Origin: Lonicera japonica
Lineage: Eukaryota; Streptophyta; Magnoliopsida; Dipsacales; Caprifoliaceae
Direction of reading: 5' to 3'
Length of the DNA stretch: 64,000 bases
NCBI GenBank assembly: GCA_021464415.1
Contig: CM038470.1
Span: forward strand, 7,328,394 to 7,392,393
How positions within the stretch are numbered: position 1 is the stretch's first letter; each line of letters begins with the position of its first letter. Shown in pieces: positions 37,701 through 49,743 of the stretch. The position numbers and the translations under genes were made by a program. A model generated the notes under the pieces. The model did not search any database. It was not told the origin of the DNA and saw only the letters and a list, made by a program, of their open reading frames with translations.

Positions 37701-40700
37701 AGTCTGCAATAAAGTGAATAAACTTTTTTGTTTCTTATCAAAAAAAGAAAAAATACCACAACAATTATGTTCAATTGACAGTGGTTTTTTTTTTTTTAAA
37801 TAAAAAAACCAAAAAACAAAGAGAGTGGAAACAGCCACCCAAATTTTTTTTTGATTTGTAAAGTCACCTGTAAAGCAGACTACACTTTTTTACATCTCAT
37901 GCTAGCTATACCCATTCTATCAACATTAACAATTCCTCTCAATAGATGGGGTAACTCCCCAAAGCATTAACAATTCCTCTCAATAGATGGGGTAACTCCC
38001 CAAAGCAAGTAAACTTTCTTCTACACTTTTTGGAACTGTCAAAATTTGCTAGAAAGTCAGCTCCTTGATTATTCTTTCTATATATGTGGCCCAGTCTATA
38101 GTTCATCTGAGCAAGAATTCTCCAAATGTCCCGTACTTCATAAACAATTCTCCAAGGCGTATCAACTTCCCTTTGTAGAATTTTGACAAGAATCAATCTT
38201 TACATCAACATGCACAAACCCCATCTCTAGACAACACTGCAGCCCTTGCAACAGAGCCCTGGCTTCAGCAGCCATATTAGATTGCTGACCATAGAAATCA
38301 GCCAACGTCCACAGAACATGCACTTTATGGTTTCTCAACAGACTACCCCCACCAGTAGGCTGAGGGTTACCTTTAGAGCATCCATCCGCATTTAGCTTGC
38401 ACCTATGAGTCTATGACCTATCCACATCAGGCTTTTCCCATTTAATAAATATACAAGTTCTCATAACAGCCCCTCCAACTGATAAACCAAATGCTCTGAA
38501 CTTTCTAACTTCATTGACATGAGCTGCAGCTAGTAACTGATTGCCAGCAAAAGCGTCTCTAATTTCCCCAAGCACACTAGAAATAACCTGACTAGCAGAC
38601 TGCAGACCAAATTACACCATCTGATCTACCTCTGTATCTATTCCTAGTTTCCTACACAGTTCCCAGCAAATAGAAACAGGAGCAAAAGAGAGTATCTCTT
38701 TGAAGCAAGGAGAGTTTTCTATTTGAATCCTCCTGCTATTAATCTTTAACTGAAGCAATTGATTGGAACTAGCAATGTCAAATATCCCATCCAAATGATT
38801 CCATACTGTTCGAGCAATCTCATTGGAAACCAACACATGGTGAATAGATTCCTCCCTAGGTTGACTACAACAAACACACTTTGACAACAGTTGAATTCCC
38901 AAATTCTGAACTGCATCATCTAAAGGAAGCTTCCCCCTCATAGCTCACCACATTGTAATGGACCACTTAAGAGGGATATATTTGCTCCACACCATACTAC
39001 TAGACAGTGCTTGTCCTTTTTATCCTGACATTTACGTTGTTAATGTACTAGGAAATCCAATTACAGGAGAAAGATCTGTGTCAGGAGCAACGAGGTTGGA
39101 GAAGCTTTCTCGATGGGATTTGCATCGTGCTCACTTAAACAAGGAAGCTGAAGCAAAGGGCAATGGCAGCAGGCCCTTAATAAATCAAGACAAGCATAAA
39201 CAGGGAAAGGATTTTTCTACTAATGTACTCTGCCTGCCAGATAAGGTGCCCCCTCCCCCCCAAAAAAAAACAAGCGCAAAAAGGGAAAATATGTAATAAT
39301 AATGGTAAAACATAAAAGTGCTTCTTTGACTTTGTCCCCCCTTTTATATGCAATCCTTAGATTTTGCCCCTTGCATGCGGGGGAATCTCAAATATTTACA
39401 CAAAATCGGGGGTTAATCAAAGGATTACATTGGAGAAATTAGACATTGCCCTCCATTTTACCTATTTCTTTGAGATCCCCCGGAGCAGGGGGCAAAGTTG
39501 TGAAAACGGCGGTGAGTCTAATTCCGCATTGAGAATAGGGGGCAAAGAAAAAAAATGCAGCATAAAAAAAAATCCTATGCAGTGCTGCGTCTCAGTCACT
39601 GTGTTTGCTTGCTTGTTATAGTTAAGATGCACAAGCATTGCTCCTCGATCACATTCCAAACATTGATACCTGGAAGTTGAAACCATGCCTAGGGACAGTG
39701 CACACTTCAAACTATATACCTGCCAAAGTTATTTGCAAAATTAAATGAAATAGCCTTGTTCCCCTTGCTGAAAAAATTCATTGTTCATCTGGTTCGAGTT
39801 TTTGATTTTGTAAGAATCCTAAATTGGTAAATTACATATATATAGTTTCGTATTTTTCCAGGAGTCTGAATTGCAAGATGTTAGCCCCACTGTCTCAAAT
39901 CGAGAGTCCCACTTACCTCTTAGGTACATCTCAAATTAAGAGTCCTTCTGGAAATGATTATCAAATAGTCTGATGTACCAAAACTAACCTTTTATTACAT
40001 TGGCCAACTGTTAAGATAGTGGAGGGAGTTACTCTCCGCGGTGAATGAAGGGTAAAATTTAGAGTTTATAATATTTCTTGATGACTTTCAAACGAGGACT
40101 CATAATTTGAGACAGAGTGAGTATTTCTTTAATCTTGAAAATGCCAATTTCTGATTCATGGTAGCACAAAAACTTGAAACAAGCAACCAATCATGCTGTT
40201 TGTGTCATGTTCATAAAGTTGATTCCTGTTTTTGCCAATATCTGTTGGGAATTTTTTTTAATCAAGAAAATCATGTAATACTAAAATTTGCAGCTGAAGA
40301 GTTCGGCTACAGGGCTTTTGTTGCCATCAACCAGCATAGCTGCTCATGCAGCAGCGGAAGAGGTTGTTGAAGATGATGAAATGGATGAAAAGTTAGAGGT
40401 GGCTAAAAATGCTTTTTCTACAAGAGTTGAGAAACGAGCTCCATCTGAAATTTCGAGATTGCCATTTCAACTGCCACCACCACCTCCACTTCCACTATCC
40501 CTTAAAGCTTATTTACAGGTTAGTTCTAGTTTTACAAGCAATACAAATATTGGCTCAGTAATTAGCATGTTATTGCACTGGCACTTAAAAGTTCTAATTA
40601 TGAATTATCTTCTGTTCTACTTTGATTGCTTTGCTTAAAAAAGAGAACTTCTTACTCGGAAAATGTTCTTTTCCACTATTTTTCCATTTTTGTTTGTTTG

Positions 40701-41238
40701 TCTCCATTTCATGTTCTTGGTTGAACCTTTTTGAAATCTCCTGACGCAACATTCAGTGTCATCTGGCACTATTTTTGTGGACGTCAACCTCTGTAAGAGT
40801 GGTGGGTTCAGAAATGGTATGAAAGTGTAATGATTGATTGCTTGTGGTGGTAGAAGATTCTAGTGACCTTGCCTTTTGAGCAAAGTACAAACCAATGCCC
40901 TTAACTTTTGTTGCTTGTTATAACCTATACAAAGATTTGCATGGAACTTTCTCTTAAGGCCGTGTTGATGGACAATTTTCATGGAAACATGAAGTTGTAC
41001 CTAAGAGAAGGTTGGAAAAAATTTCCATGGAAATATGTGGGCGAACACTACCAAAGGTTGTAAAATAAAGAACCTTTGGGCGTTTTATCTGGATGACTAT
41101 TTATATTTGTTTCTTGTTCTTTATCCGGTATCTGAGAAGAGATTGGTTTGACTTCTGTTTTTGCAGTACGCGGGTGACAATGAGAATGTAGATGTGGATG
41201 GGCTTGATGAGGAGATAGCGGACGTGGATATCGATTAA
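31716..41238 (+). CDS. CCCH zinc-finger protein, copy B (complete)
   Basis: Eleven exons: 31716-31845, 34834-34944, 35166-35199, 35743-35884, 36017-36073, 36294-36391, 36547-36618, 36736-36953, 39085-39245, 40294-40518, 41167-41238; 439 codons. Order of parts: one CX7CX4CX3H finger at about residues 12-27, an Arg/Ser-rich stretch (exon 2), a Lys-rich region, a coiled coil of about 95 residues from LREMQSEIDIL (exons 5-8), LSRWDLHRAH (exon 9), a PPPPPLPLP run (exon 10) and an acidic tail (exon 11). This layout matches the plant 'zinc finger CCCH domain-containing protein 13' type, presumed nuclear and RNA-binding; no partner is shown here. The start MVERKLYKTR is chosen by family and finger position. 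Intron 7 has a GC donor. Introns 1, 8 and 9 carry transposons. Confidence 0.92.
32402..33255. mobile_element. hAT-like element in CCCH intron 1 (block B)
   Basis: A perfect 8-bp target duplication GGCAGTTA (32394-32401 and 33256-33263) encloses 854 bp with ends CAAGGCCGGTTCTAGGG and (reverse complement) CAGAGCCAGTTAGAGTG. The 8-bp target and CA-GG TIR fit hAT. No transposase frame remains. It contains a nested element at 32862-33135. Confidence 0.82.
32862..33135. mobile_element. Small element nested inside the hAT-like element
   Basis: Flanked by TTAGGTAC (32854-32861 and 33136-33143). Inverted ends share GGAGATAT(T/C)GGTA and, further in, AACACTCCCACTTT(T)CATT. The centre carries repeated CTCGGTTGT / GGATCGAGTA units in both orientations. 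It could be Mutator-like (9 bp with one mismatch) or hAT (8 bp). A G-run lies at its left end. Confidence 0.7.
33378..33584. mobile_element. Stowaway-type MITE in CCCH intron 1
   Basis: TIR CTCCCTCTATCCC...GGGATAGAGGGAG flanked by TA on both sides (33376-33377, 33585-33586), 207 bp. This is the classic plant Tc1/mariner Stowaway signature. Confidence 0.85.
37041..37286. mobile_element. Tourist-like MITE in CCCH intron 8 (block B)
   Basis: TAA on both sides (37038-37040, 37287-37289). Ends are GGGTCCGTTTGATAAAAC and (reverse complement) GGGTGTCTTTGACAAAAAG. It is 246 bp with no coding capacity. Confidence 0.6.
37625..37752 (+). mobile_element. LINE 3'-tail-like fragment
   Basis: Ends CTTTTTTGTTTCTTATCAAAAAAAG, split here as CTTTTTTGTTTC and TTATCAAAAAAAG, which resembles the 3' end of plant L1-type LINEs, preceded by GTCCCCTTTATCTGTATCC. 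The block A contig stops inside this same stretch. Confidence 0.45.
37842..38992 (-). pseudogene. LINE-derived fragment (zinc-binding RT C-terminus and RNase H)
   Basis: On the minus strand: VWSKYIPLKWSITMW, then a stop, then AMRGKLPLDDAVQNLG with CVCC...H spacing (reverse-transcriptase zinc-binding domain), then an RNase H-like region with ADGCSKGNPQPTGGG, SNMAAEARALLQGLQCC and LGHIYRKNNQGADFLANF. A-rich sequence follows at its 3' end (T-run at about 37843-37852 on plus). Stops and a frameshift break it. It is 5'-truncated and sits in CCCH intron 8, its right end about 90 bp before exon 9. A 36-bp piece (CTCAATAGATGGGGTAACTC core) is tandemly doubled at about 37924-37995. Confidence 0.8.
39884..40121. 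mobile_element. Stowaway-like MITE in CCCH intron 9
   Basis: Flanked by TA (39882-39883, 40122-40123). Ends share CACTGTCTCAAATCGAGAGTC and (reverse complement) CACTCTGTCTCAAATTATGA. It is 238 bp and decayed compared with the copy in intron 1. Confidence 0.65.
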
Positions 41239-42003
41239 TGTTTATAATTTTAGCTACTTATAATTAATAGCTTAGAAACCGAGACGGAAGTGCAAAACTA
41301 AGGGATTTTGGAAAGTGTTTCTTCTAGTATCAAAGTTTTCAGAATGCGGTGGTCGCTTTTGGCAAGATAATTGTATATGCACTAAGATTTTTTATTTTTT
41401 TTAGACGTTGGTTTCATGCAAATAAAATTGACATGGCGGACTCAGTAATTTTTCTTCCGGTGGGCTAATAGTTACAAACAAAAAAAATTATAAAAAAAAA
41501 ATATTGAAAGTTTAACTATATAATGAAAAAAAAAATTAATAGCATAATTTAAATATTTGAATTCATACATAATGAAAAGTATTTAACAAAGTTGAGTGCG
41601 ACGAGTTTTTAATGATTTGAATTCATTTAATACAGACTGTAGTTAATATATATTTGAGTTGGGTTAAGAGGGTTTAAAATTTAGCAAAGGTGGGAGTTTA
41701 AACTAACTTTTTTTAATTTTTTTTGAACAAGTGCTAATAAGTTTTACAAAAAAAAAAAATTTTAGTGCTAAAGCTCGCCTTGTCCCCTTAGGTCCGCCTA
41801 TGGAAGGAAGAATCATACTTTCCTTTGATGTGTAAGGTTAAAACTTGATCTAGTGTAATCCATTCACCATCCTCCTTTCGGATGAAGGGTAATAAAGGCA
41901 TTTTTTTGCTGAAAAGTCGATAACCAAACCTGAAAAAACCAGAACTGATTTTAAGCCTGAGAATGTTCGGTTTATACCGAACCGAACTTAAAAATATATA
42001 TAT
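41239..42003. other. 3' flank of the CCCH gene, no further gene
   Basis: Probable CCCH 3' UTR followed by AT-rich, stop-filled sequence with A- and T-runs. I see no gene or bounded element. Confidence 0.4.
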
Positions 42004-42408
42004 ATATAGGGGAAGGATTTAAAGAGAATTATTTATTTGGTCCTTAAATGCGAACCAATCATTTTAAGGTGGTAAACGGATGAATTTTTTTATGAAATTT
42101 GGTGAAGATGATCTCCATGATTAGTAGATCATCTCTACCAAATTTTATCAAAAAATTCAATCGGAAAGTGGGTTAGCTAAACATCTTAAATTTTAACGGC
42201 AAAAAAATTACATATATATCAATTTTTTAATTAACCCTCTTCCTGATTGAATTTTTCAATTAAATTTGGTGGAGTTGATCTACTAATATCATTTTCACCA
42301 AGTTTCATAAAAAAAATCATCCATTTACCCCCTCAAATTGATTGGTCCACATTTAAGTACCGACAAATTGGTCCTCTTAAGATCATTTACCTATATATAT
42401 ATATATAT
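42004..42408. mobile_element. Foldback MITE with arms over 100 bp
   Basis: Left arm (from 42007) and right arm (to 42405) are inverted copies sharing GACCAATC(A), GGTAAA(C/T)GGATGA and TTATGAAA(T/C)TTGGTGAA. The centre contains a second, smaller inverted pair around ATGATCTCCATGATTAGTAGATCAT. Both outer edges abut TATATA runs, so it may have inserted into an AT microsatellite. Confidence 0.65.
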
Positions 42409-42712
42409 ATATTGTTAAAAGCCCGTTAAGTTCTAGCTAATAAAACTGCCATGATCGTATAATTTGGGCTTAGGTAAGTCTCCGCTTCGCCTGTCTGTCT
42501 GCTAACCTCTTCCTAAAAAAAATCTCTCTTTCCCTTCTCTCTACCACCATAGATCAGATTCCATTTTAACTTTATTTTTTCACCATTTCGCTTCAAATCT
42601 TTGGGTTTGAGATTTTATTTGGTAAAATTAGGGCTTTGAATTCTAGTATTCCACTAACATCTCTCCTTCCATGTTCATGCCAATTTTCGAGTGTTATTTT
42701 GGAGGTAAAATG

Positions 42713-43081
42713 TGTTGGATTAATTTTGTATTAATAACAATTAGGGACCACATATGTATATAATTAATGTGTGTTATCATTTATAAACTTAAACTCAAGT
42801 GATTTAAATTAAGCTTTTAAATAAGCTTCCAGGTATATCTGTCATAAAATTAATGTGTCTATGGGTAATTTCTAATTCTATAAGAGGTAAAATTAGAAAT
42901 AGTGGAAGTTGGCGACCGTCGCCAACTGCCATATATATATATATATATATCTATTTTGGGTTATGGTCCCCAATCCATCCCTAGTCATTTTCTCACATCC
43001 TCTCAATAAGAAGAACAAAGGGAATAGGATTGGAAGACCATCCTAGGAAACATTCTTCCGCTCAATCTTCGTTTCAATGCA
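42713..43081. repeat. Possible solo LTR
   Basis: Starts TGTTGGATTAATTTTG and ends near TTTCAATGCA, with a TATATA run followed by a CTATTTTGGG region as in many copia LTRs. No convincing target duplication was found, so the boundaries are tentative. Confidence 0.3.
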
Positions 43082-43802
43082 TTAAGGTATGCTTCTGCCT
43101 TTAGTCTCTTAATAATTGATATGATGCGCATTCAATCCTTGAAATTTTTATAGATCTTAATTACTAACAGTAAGCTCGCTCCTCTAACCTATTCACGCTA
43201 ATGATCCAGAATTTTTTTCTAAGAATCTCTTCTAAATCAAGCCATCTCATTGTTCTCAGATTGTATGTACTGTTAAATTTTTCTTGTTTGGGAATTTTGC
43301 TTGTGTGTTTGCTTAATTTCCATTTTAATAATGTTTTATAACTAATTTCAAGAGATTTTTGGTTTTACCGAAAATTGTAACTCAACCGGCCAAAATTTCG
43401 GTAAAGGACAAATCGGTAACCAAATTAATTCTGGTACGGTCAGTTTTAGGTGTACTAAAATTTTCGGTTCGGTAACGGTTGGATTCAGTTACCGAAAATT
43501 GCATTAAAAGCCGCTGCTGCCTATTTCCTTAGTTCTTGGTCGTCTGTTCTTTTCTCTCTCTATTAACAACAAAATTGTCATTCTCCACTTCATCTCTTTC
43601 TGCAAATATTGAAGAAATCAAAAACAATTATATCTCTAATTGTCAATGAGTCACTTTTCTACGTCACCATTCACTAATCTTCCACTTCACATCCTCCTCC
43701 AAACCCAAAAAATAATACTCGATCTGAATATATGATGTCATTTGATACAATAAATTCCGCTATACAATTTTGAGTGTAGTTACAATATCTTTGATTGCTA
43801 AG

Positions 43803-44361
43803 TGTCACGGGGTGCCTTCCAACAGCACTCGTGACCGACATCGACGACACTTCATCAGCACCGTGCTTGCGCCCGAGCGCAGCACGGCCCAACAGGCGAT
43901 CCAGCGTCATCTAGTTTTATTATGTTTAGGTTTCTCATATGTAAATATTGTTTCCATGTAATTAGATCTAGGATTTCCTTTGTAATTGTATTGCATTTCC
44001 TTTGTATAAGTTTTCTTGTAACTTGTAAGACCCAACGTGCACTGCTACAACTTTGGTATTTTCATTAAGTGGTTATATGTGGGGATAAGACTATCTGCCT
44101 CACACCCGAGTTGCCTACCAGTGCACGTTGTTTAGCACTTGCTTTCAAGCTCTTACTTTCTTTCGAATTGTAATAGCTTTCCATGTAATCTCATTTTCTT
44201 GCAATGAAGTAATCTCAATTTGCGCTCACGCTCTCTTTCAAATTACTGTTGTTGCATGTTGTTCGTTGATTGTTAATAATTCGATCACATTCAACCGTGC
44301 TATCGGTTAGCACGGTCGTTCACGCGGCCTCCTTTGTGCCATCAAAGGACGCCCCGTGACA
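43803..44361 (+). repeat. 5' LTR of the chromovirus
   Basis: 559 bp with TGTCAC/GTGACA ends. Its early part contains the reading frame that ends the polyprotein in the 3' copy. Confidence 0.95.
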
Positions 44362-44431
44362 GTTGGTATCAGAGGGATTGTTTTCGATTGCTGCCTTGTA
44401 AAACTCAGTTGGTGTATCTTACTACGTTACG

Positions 44432-47400
44432 ATGGGAACCAATAGCCAGAGAATCGAAGCCCTCGAGAGAAATGTTGGCTCGCTAATGGAGAAAATGGGC
44501 GGAACGCCCTCTCTCGTCGATCGTGTGCAAAGTTTGGAGTTACGCACTCAAACTATCCCAGCAGGGGATGCATCGGGTAGCTCACCCGCACTAATTGATC
44601 GCATACAAGATTTGGAGGAAGGTCTCCAAAATCTTCAGGGAATCCCACCAGGGGGTCACTTTGGGGAGATGATGGATGAGATGAGAACTGAAATCGATCA
44701 ACTCGCCCAGAAATTGACTATATTGTCGATGGCGGTCGCTAACTCACCAGTTGGGGGTGGGGAGCGTACGAAGATAAAAGTGCCAGAACCCAAAGCATTC
44801 ACCGGTGTTCGTGATGCTAGAGAATTAGAAAATTTCGTTTTTGACATGGAACAATATTTCCGTGTAACAAAGGTCGACGAGGAGGAAACGAAGATATCCT
44901 CTGCGTCCATGTACTTGTCCGGGGATGCCAAATTATGGTGGCGGAACAAGTACAATGAGGTTCAAGCTGGGGAGTGCGAGATTAGCACTTGGGAGGATTT
45001 GAAAAAGGAGTTGCGTGATCGGTTCCTTCCCGAAAACACCTCCCACAACGCACGACAAGAACTCCTTCAAACGAAGCACTCAGGGAGCATCAAGGAGTAC
45101 GTCAATGCGTTCACCACCATCATGCTAGATATCCACGATATGAATGATGCTGATAGACTATTCTTCTTCATGATCGGGTTACAACCGTGGGCCAAAACGG
45201 AGTTAAATCGTAGGCAAGTGAAGACGTTAACTCAAGCCATATCAGCTGCTGAAAGCCTGCAAGATTACACCACCGGTCCTAAAACAAATGTTCCAAGAAG
45301 TGGGCAGACGAAGAATGCGGGGGAGAGAAAACCGAATTCTCCTGCCAGACCTGATTGGAGAGGCAACACACCCACCAGGCCATTTACCCAGCAAAATAAT
45401 TATAAAAATGGGAACAAGTTCACTGGGAACTCCCAAACCGGCAATAATGGGAAAAAGCCCGTCATCCCCGGAACGTGCTACTTGTGTCACGGTGCTCATT
45501 TCATGGCCAACTGCCCTGACAAACAACTTTTAAGTGCTCTTGTTGCTAGAGGTGGCGGCATGCTCCCAAAAGTACCATCTGGTTCTGGACAACCCTTCTG
45601 TATCCAGCCAAATGACCACACAGAGTTTGAGGAAGAAACCGAAGAGTGTGAAGGAGCTTCACTTGGTGCTTATCAAGGGCAGTTCATGCATTCTTGCAAC
45701 GCGGTGACAGTAGAGGAGGATCATCGACAGAAAGGGAAGGTAGACCCAACCCCAAATGGGAGAGCAGGTGTTGGGAAGAGTCCTCAAGGAAACGGTTTAA
45801 TGTATGTTGATATCAAAATCAACGGGAAGCCGATTCAGGCCATGGTGGACACGGGCGCAACGCACAACTATCTGGCAAGTACTGAAGTCGAACGGTTAGG
45901 CCTTATTTTGGAGAAAGGAGTGGGCCGTGTGAAGGCCATCAATTCGGCCCCTCAACCTGTCGCTGGAATGGCGAAATCTGTGTTAGTTAAGGTGGGTCCT
46001 TATGAAGGGAGAACCAACTTCTCAGTAGTGGTAATGGACGACTTCAAGGTTATCCTGGGGTTAGAGTTCTTAAGGGAAACTAAGGCTAGCGTCATGCCCA
46101 GCACGAATAGCCTCATGATGCTTGGCAAGAACCCCTGCGTCATCCCGGTGATGACCCCTTCCAGTAGTGGGAAGTTTTTATCTGCAATTCAACTGAAGAA
46201 GGGACTGAAGCACGACAATCCTACTTTTGTGGCCGCGCTGAAATGGGATGAAATTCAGGAGACGTCAAGACCCTTGCCGAAATCCATTCGACGGGTGTTA
46301 ACCGAGTTCGAAGATGTAATGCCCGACAACCTTCCGAAGAAGTTACCTCCACGTAGAGAAGTGGACCACCAGATTGAACTAGTGCCGGGTGCTAAGCCTC
46401 CAGTTCGAGCAGCTTATCGGATGTCCCAGCCCGAGCTGGCAGAACTTCGAAAACAGCTAAAGGAATTATTGGATGCAAGTTTAGTGCAGCCAGCCAAATC
46501 GCCGTACGGGGCCCCAGTCCTCTTTCAAAAGAAACAAGATGGCTCCTTGAGAATGTGTGTCGACTATCGTGCTCTCAACAAGGTAACCATTCGGAATAAC
46601 TACCCGATCCCTCTTGTGGCTGATTGCTTTGACCAACTCAGTCGGGCAAAAGTTTTCACTAAGCTCGATCTCAGATCCGGGTATTGGCAAGTTCGCATTG
46701 CAGCAGGAGATGAGGGAAAAACCACATGCATCACCAGATACGAGGCTTATGAATTCCTTGTTATGCCATTTGGGCTAACCAATGCTCCAGCCACTTTCAG
46801 CACCTTAATGAATCAGGTTCTTAGGGACTACTTGGATGATTTTGTAGTTGTTTATCTAGATGATATCGTTGTGTACAACGAAAACATGGAAGAACATGAA
46901 GAGTACCTGAAGAAGGTATTTGAGAGACTTCGAAAACATGAGTTGTATATCAAGCTGTCGAAGTGCTCTTTTGCGCAGAAGCGTATCAAATTTCTTGGCC
47001 ACATCATTGAACAAGGGAGAGTGCAAATGGATCCGATTAAGGTCAAGGTTATTCAGGAATGGCAAGCGCCCACCAATGTGTCGGAACTCCGTTCTTTTCT
47101 GGGACTGGCGAATTACTACAGAAAGTTCGTGAAAGACTACTCCAGTATCGCATTGCCCCTGACTGAACTACTAAAGAAGGCAAAAGTTTGGGACTGGTCG
47201 ACAGGGTGCCAAGCCGCCTTCGATGCTTTAAAGAAGGCTATGTCTGAAGACCCGGTTCTTACTCTACCGGATGTGACCAAGCCGTTTGAAGTGCACACCG
47301 ATGCATCAGATGTTACCCTTGGAGGAGTCTTAATGCAGGAGAGCCACCCGGTAGCATACGAAAGTCGTAAGCTCAATGACACCGAGAGGAGGTATTCTGC

Positions 47401-49291
47401 TCACGAGAAGGAGTTACTAGCAGTTGTCCATTGTCTGAGGTTATGGCGGCACTACCTTCTTGGTTCTCGATTTCTTGTGAAGACAGATAACACTGCGGTC
47501 AGCCACTTTCTTAGTCAACCAAAATTGAGTTCTAAACAAGCAAGGTGGCAAGAGTTACTAGCTGAATTCAATTTTTGGATGGAGTATAAGGCGGGTTCGA
47601 CCAATAAAGTAGCGGATGCTTTGAGTCGCAGGGTGGAGTTCAACGAACAGTCCAACGCGTTCCTTAACGCCATTCTTCGAATCGACAGCCAAGTGTCTAC
47701 CGAAATCCGAAACAAAATCAAGAATGCGCTACCGCAAGATCATGTTTCTGCCCAACTATTGAAAATGATCGAGAAGGGGAAGACACGGCAGTTTTGGTTA
47801 GACAACGGGTTCATCTCGACAAAGGGAAATCGAGTGTTTGTTCCTCGAGTAGGGGAGTTGAGGCGGACCCTGATTCGAGAATGCCATGATACCTTATGGG
47901 CAGGACACCCTGGTCAAGAAAGGACGTTGGCCCTCCTCAAGCAAGGGTACTACTGGCCTCAAATGGAAGACGATGTGGAGAGCTATGTTAAGACTTGCCT
48001 GATCTGCCAACAAGACAAAATCGAGCGGAGACAGCCTGCAGGGTTACTGGAACCTCTACCCATCCCAGAGCGACCTTGGGAAAGCATTTCGCTCGATTTC
48101 ATATCATGTCTGCCCAAAGTGGGGGACTTGACGACTATCCTTGTGGTCGTCGATCGTTTTTCGAAGTATGCCACTTTTATTGCGGTTCCAAAGAACACGT
48201 CAGGAGAGGAGATTGCACAACTATTCTTCAAGTATGTGGTTAAGTATTGGGGGATTCCTTGGAGCATTGTTAGTGATAGGGACTCACGATTCACGGGAAA
48301 TTTTTGGAAGGAACTTTTCAAGGTTCTCGGTTCCAAACTGTGTATGAGCTCCAGTTACCACCCTCAGTCTGATGGGCAGACTGAAAGATACAACGCAATG
48401 CTTGAGGAATATCTGCGCTATTTTGCTAGTGCAACACAACGAAATTGGGTCAAGTTATTGGACGTGGCTCAACTGTGCTTCAATGCCCAGAAAAACTTCG
48501 GGACAGGCAAGAGCGCCTTCGAAATCGTTACTGGATAACAACCCATCCTTCCTCACACCGCCAACTCGATGCCAGTTTCAAAATCTCCTAGAGCCCGTAA
48601 TTTCTCAGAAGAGTGGAAGCAGAATATTGAGTTGGCTCGTTCGCACCTGGAGAAAGCCACCCATCGAATGAAGAAGTATGCAGATCAGAAAAGACGACCG
48701 TTAGAGTTCCAAGTAGGAGATCTCGTAATGGTGAAGCTCCTTCCACAAGATAGGAAGTTCTTGAGGGGTCGAGACCCACGCCTTCTGCAAAAATATGAGG
48801 GGCCGCTTAGGATCGTGAAGAAAATTGGGAAAGTGGCTTATCGGATTGAACCCCCTAGCTGGCTGAAGGTTCACCCAGTATTTCATGTCAGCATGCTGAA
48901 ACCGTACTTTGCTGACACAACCGATCCATCCCGGGGAGAGTCTAGTCGTCCAGGGTTAAAGCAGAGAGCAGAAGGGAAACAGTCAGTGGAAGCCATCCTG
49001 GCTGATCGAGTTGTGACAGCTTCTCGCAAACAACACAAAGAGTTCCTTGTCAAATGGGCAGGAAGAGACCCAGAAGAGAACACTTGGGAAAGAGCCTCAG
49101 ACCTATCAGCCTTCCAAGACCAGATCACAGCATACCTCAACCAGTTGCCGAGGGCGTCAACAGCTCTGGTGGGGGAGGATGTCACGGGGTGCCTTCCAAC
49201 AGCACTCGTGACCGACATCGACGACACTTCATCAGCACCGTGCTTGCGCCCGAGCGCAGCACGGCCCAACAGGCGATCCAGCGTCATCTAG
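44432..49291 (+). CDS. Chromovirus gag-pol polyprotein, with one in-frame stop
   Basis: One frame of 1,620 codons. Order: gag with a coiled N-terminus and retrotrans_gag region (about residues 110-280), zinc knuckle CYLCHGAHFMANC (about 348-360), protease DTGAT (about 473), reverse transcriptase with YLDD (about 808-811), RNase H, integrase zinc domain (HDTLWAGH...CLICQQ, from about 1150), integrase core with D (about 1221), DRD (about 1280) and E (about 1317), and a chromodomain (about 1519-1570). A TAA at 48536-48538, between the integrase core and its C-terminus, splits the frame into 44432-48538 and a downstream part continuing to 49291 in the same phase. The last 37 codons lie in the 3' LTR. 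There are no frameshifts, so this is a nearly intact but probably non-autonomous copy. Confidence 0.93.
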
Positions 49292-49738
49292 TTTTATTAT
49301 GTTTAGGTTTCTCATATGTAAATATTGTTTCCATGTAATTAGATCTAGGATTTCCTTTGTAATTGTATTGCATTTCCTTTGTATAAGTTTTCTTGTAACT
49401 TGTAAGACCCAACGTGCACTGCTACAACTTTGGTATTTTCATTAAGTGGTTATATGTGGGGATAAGACTATCTGCCTCACACCCGAGTTGCCTACCAGTG
49501 CACGTTGTTTAGCACTTGCTTTCAAGCTCTTACTTTCTTTCGAATTGTAATAGCTTTCCATGTAATCTCATTTTCTTGCAATGAAGTAATCTCAATTTGC
49601 GCTCACGCTCTCTTTCAAATTACTGTTGTTGCATGTTGTTCGTTGATTGTTAATAATTCGATCACATTCAACCGTGCTATCGGTTAGCACGGTCGTTCAC
49701 GCGGCCTCCTTTGTGCCATCAAAGGACGCCCCGTGACA
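49180..49738 (+). repeat. 3' LTR of the chromovirus
   Basis: Same length as the 5' LTR and identical on reading; followed by CTAAG. Confidence 0.95.
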
Positions 49739-49743
49739 CTAAG

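Larger units (their letters stand above)
43803..49738 (+). mobile_element. Full-length young chromovirus (Ty3/gypsy) retrotransposon
   Basis: Two 559-bp LTRs (43803-44361, 49180-49738) that read as identical, both TGTCAC...GTGACA, flanked by a perfect CTAAG target duplication (43798-43802, 49739-49743). A tRNA-Met-like primer site TTGGTATCAGAG lies just after the 5' LTR (44363-44374), and a polypurine tract GGTGGGGGAGGA just before the 3' LTR (about 49168-49179). It encodes one gag-pol frame in the chromodomain lineage. Identical LTRs indicate a very recent insertion. Confidence 0.96.

Noticed and set aside
39300..39560. Foldback-like GGGGGCAAAG / CTTTGTCCCCCC phrases in CCCH intron 9
   Set aside because: Short and interrupted; no clear ends or target duplication.
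40950..41090. Possible MITE starting GGCCGTGTTGATGG after TTAA in CCCH intron 10
   Set aside because: The right end could not be matched to the left end.
43370..43505. Repeated ACCGAAAATT / TTCGGTTCGGTAAC phrases
   Set aside because: Imperfect inverted repeat without boundaries, likely degenerate repeat sequence.
45242..48347. Overlapping open frames on both strands within the chromovirus
   Set aside because: Shadow frames of the gag-pol reading frame with no domains of their own.
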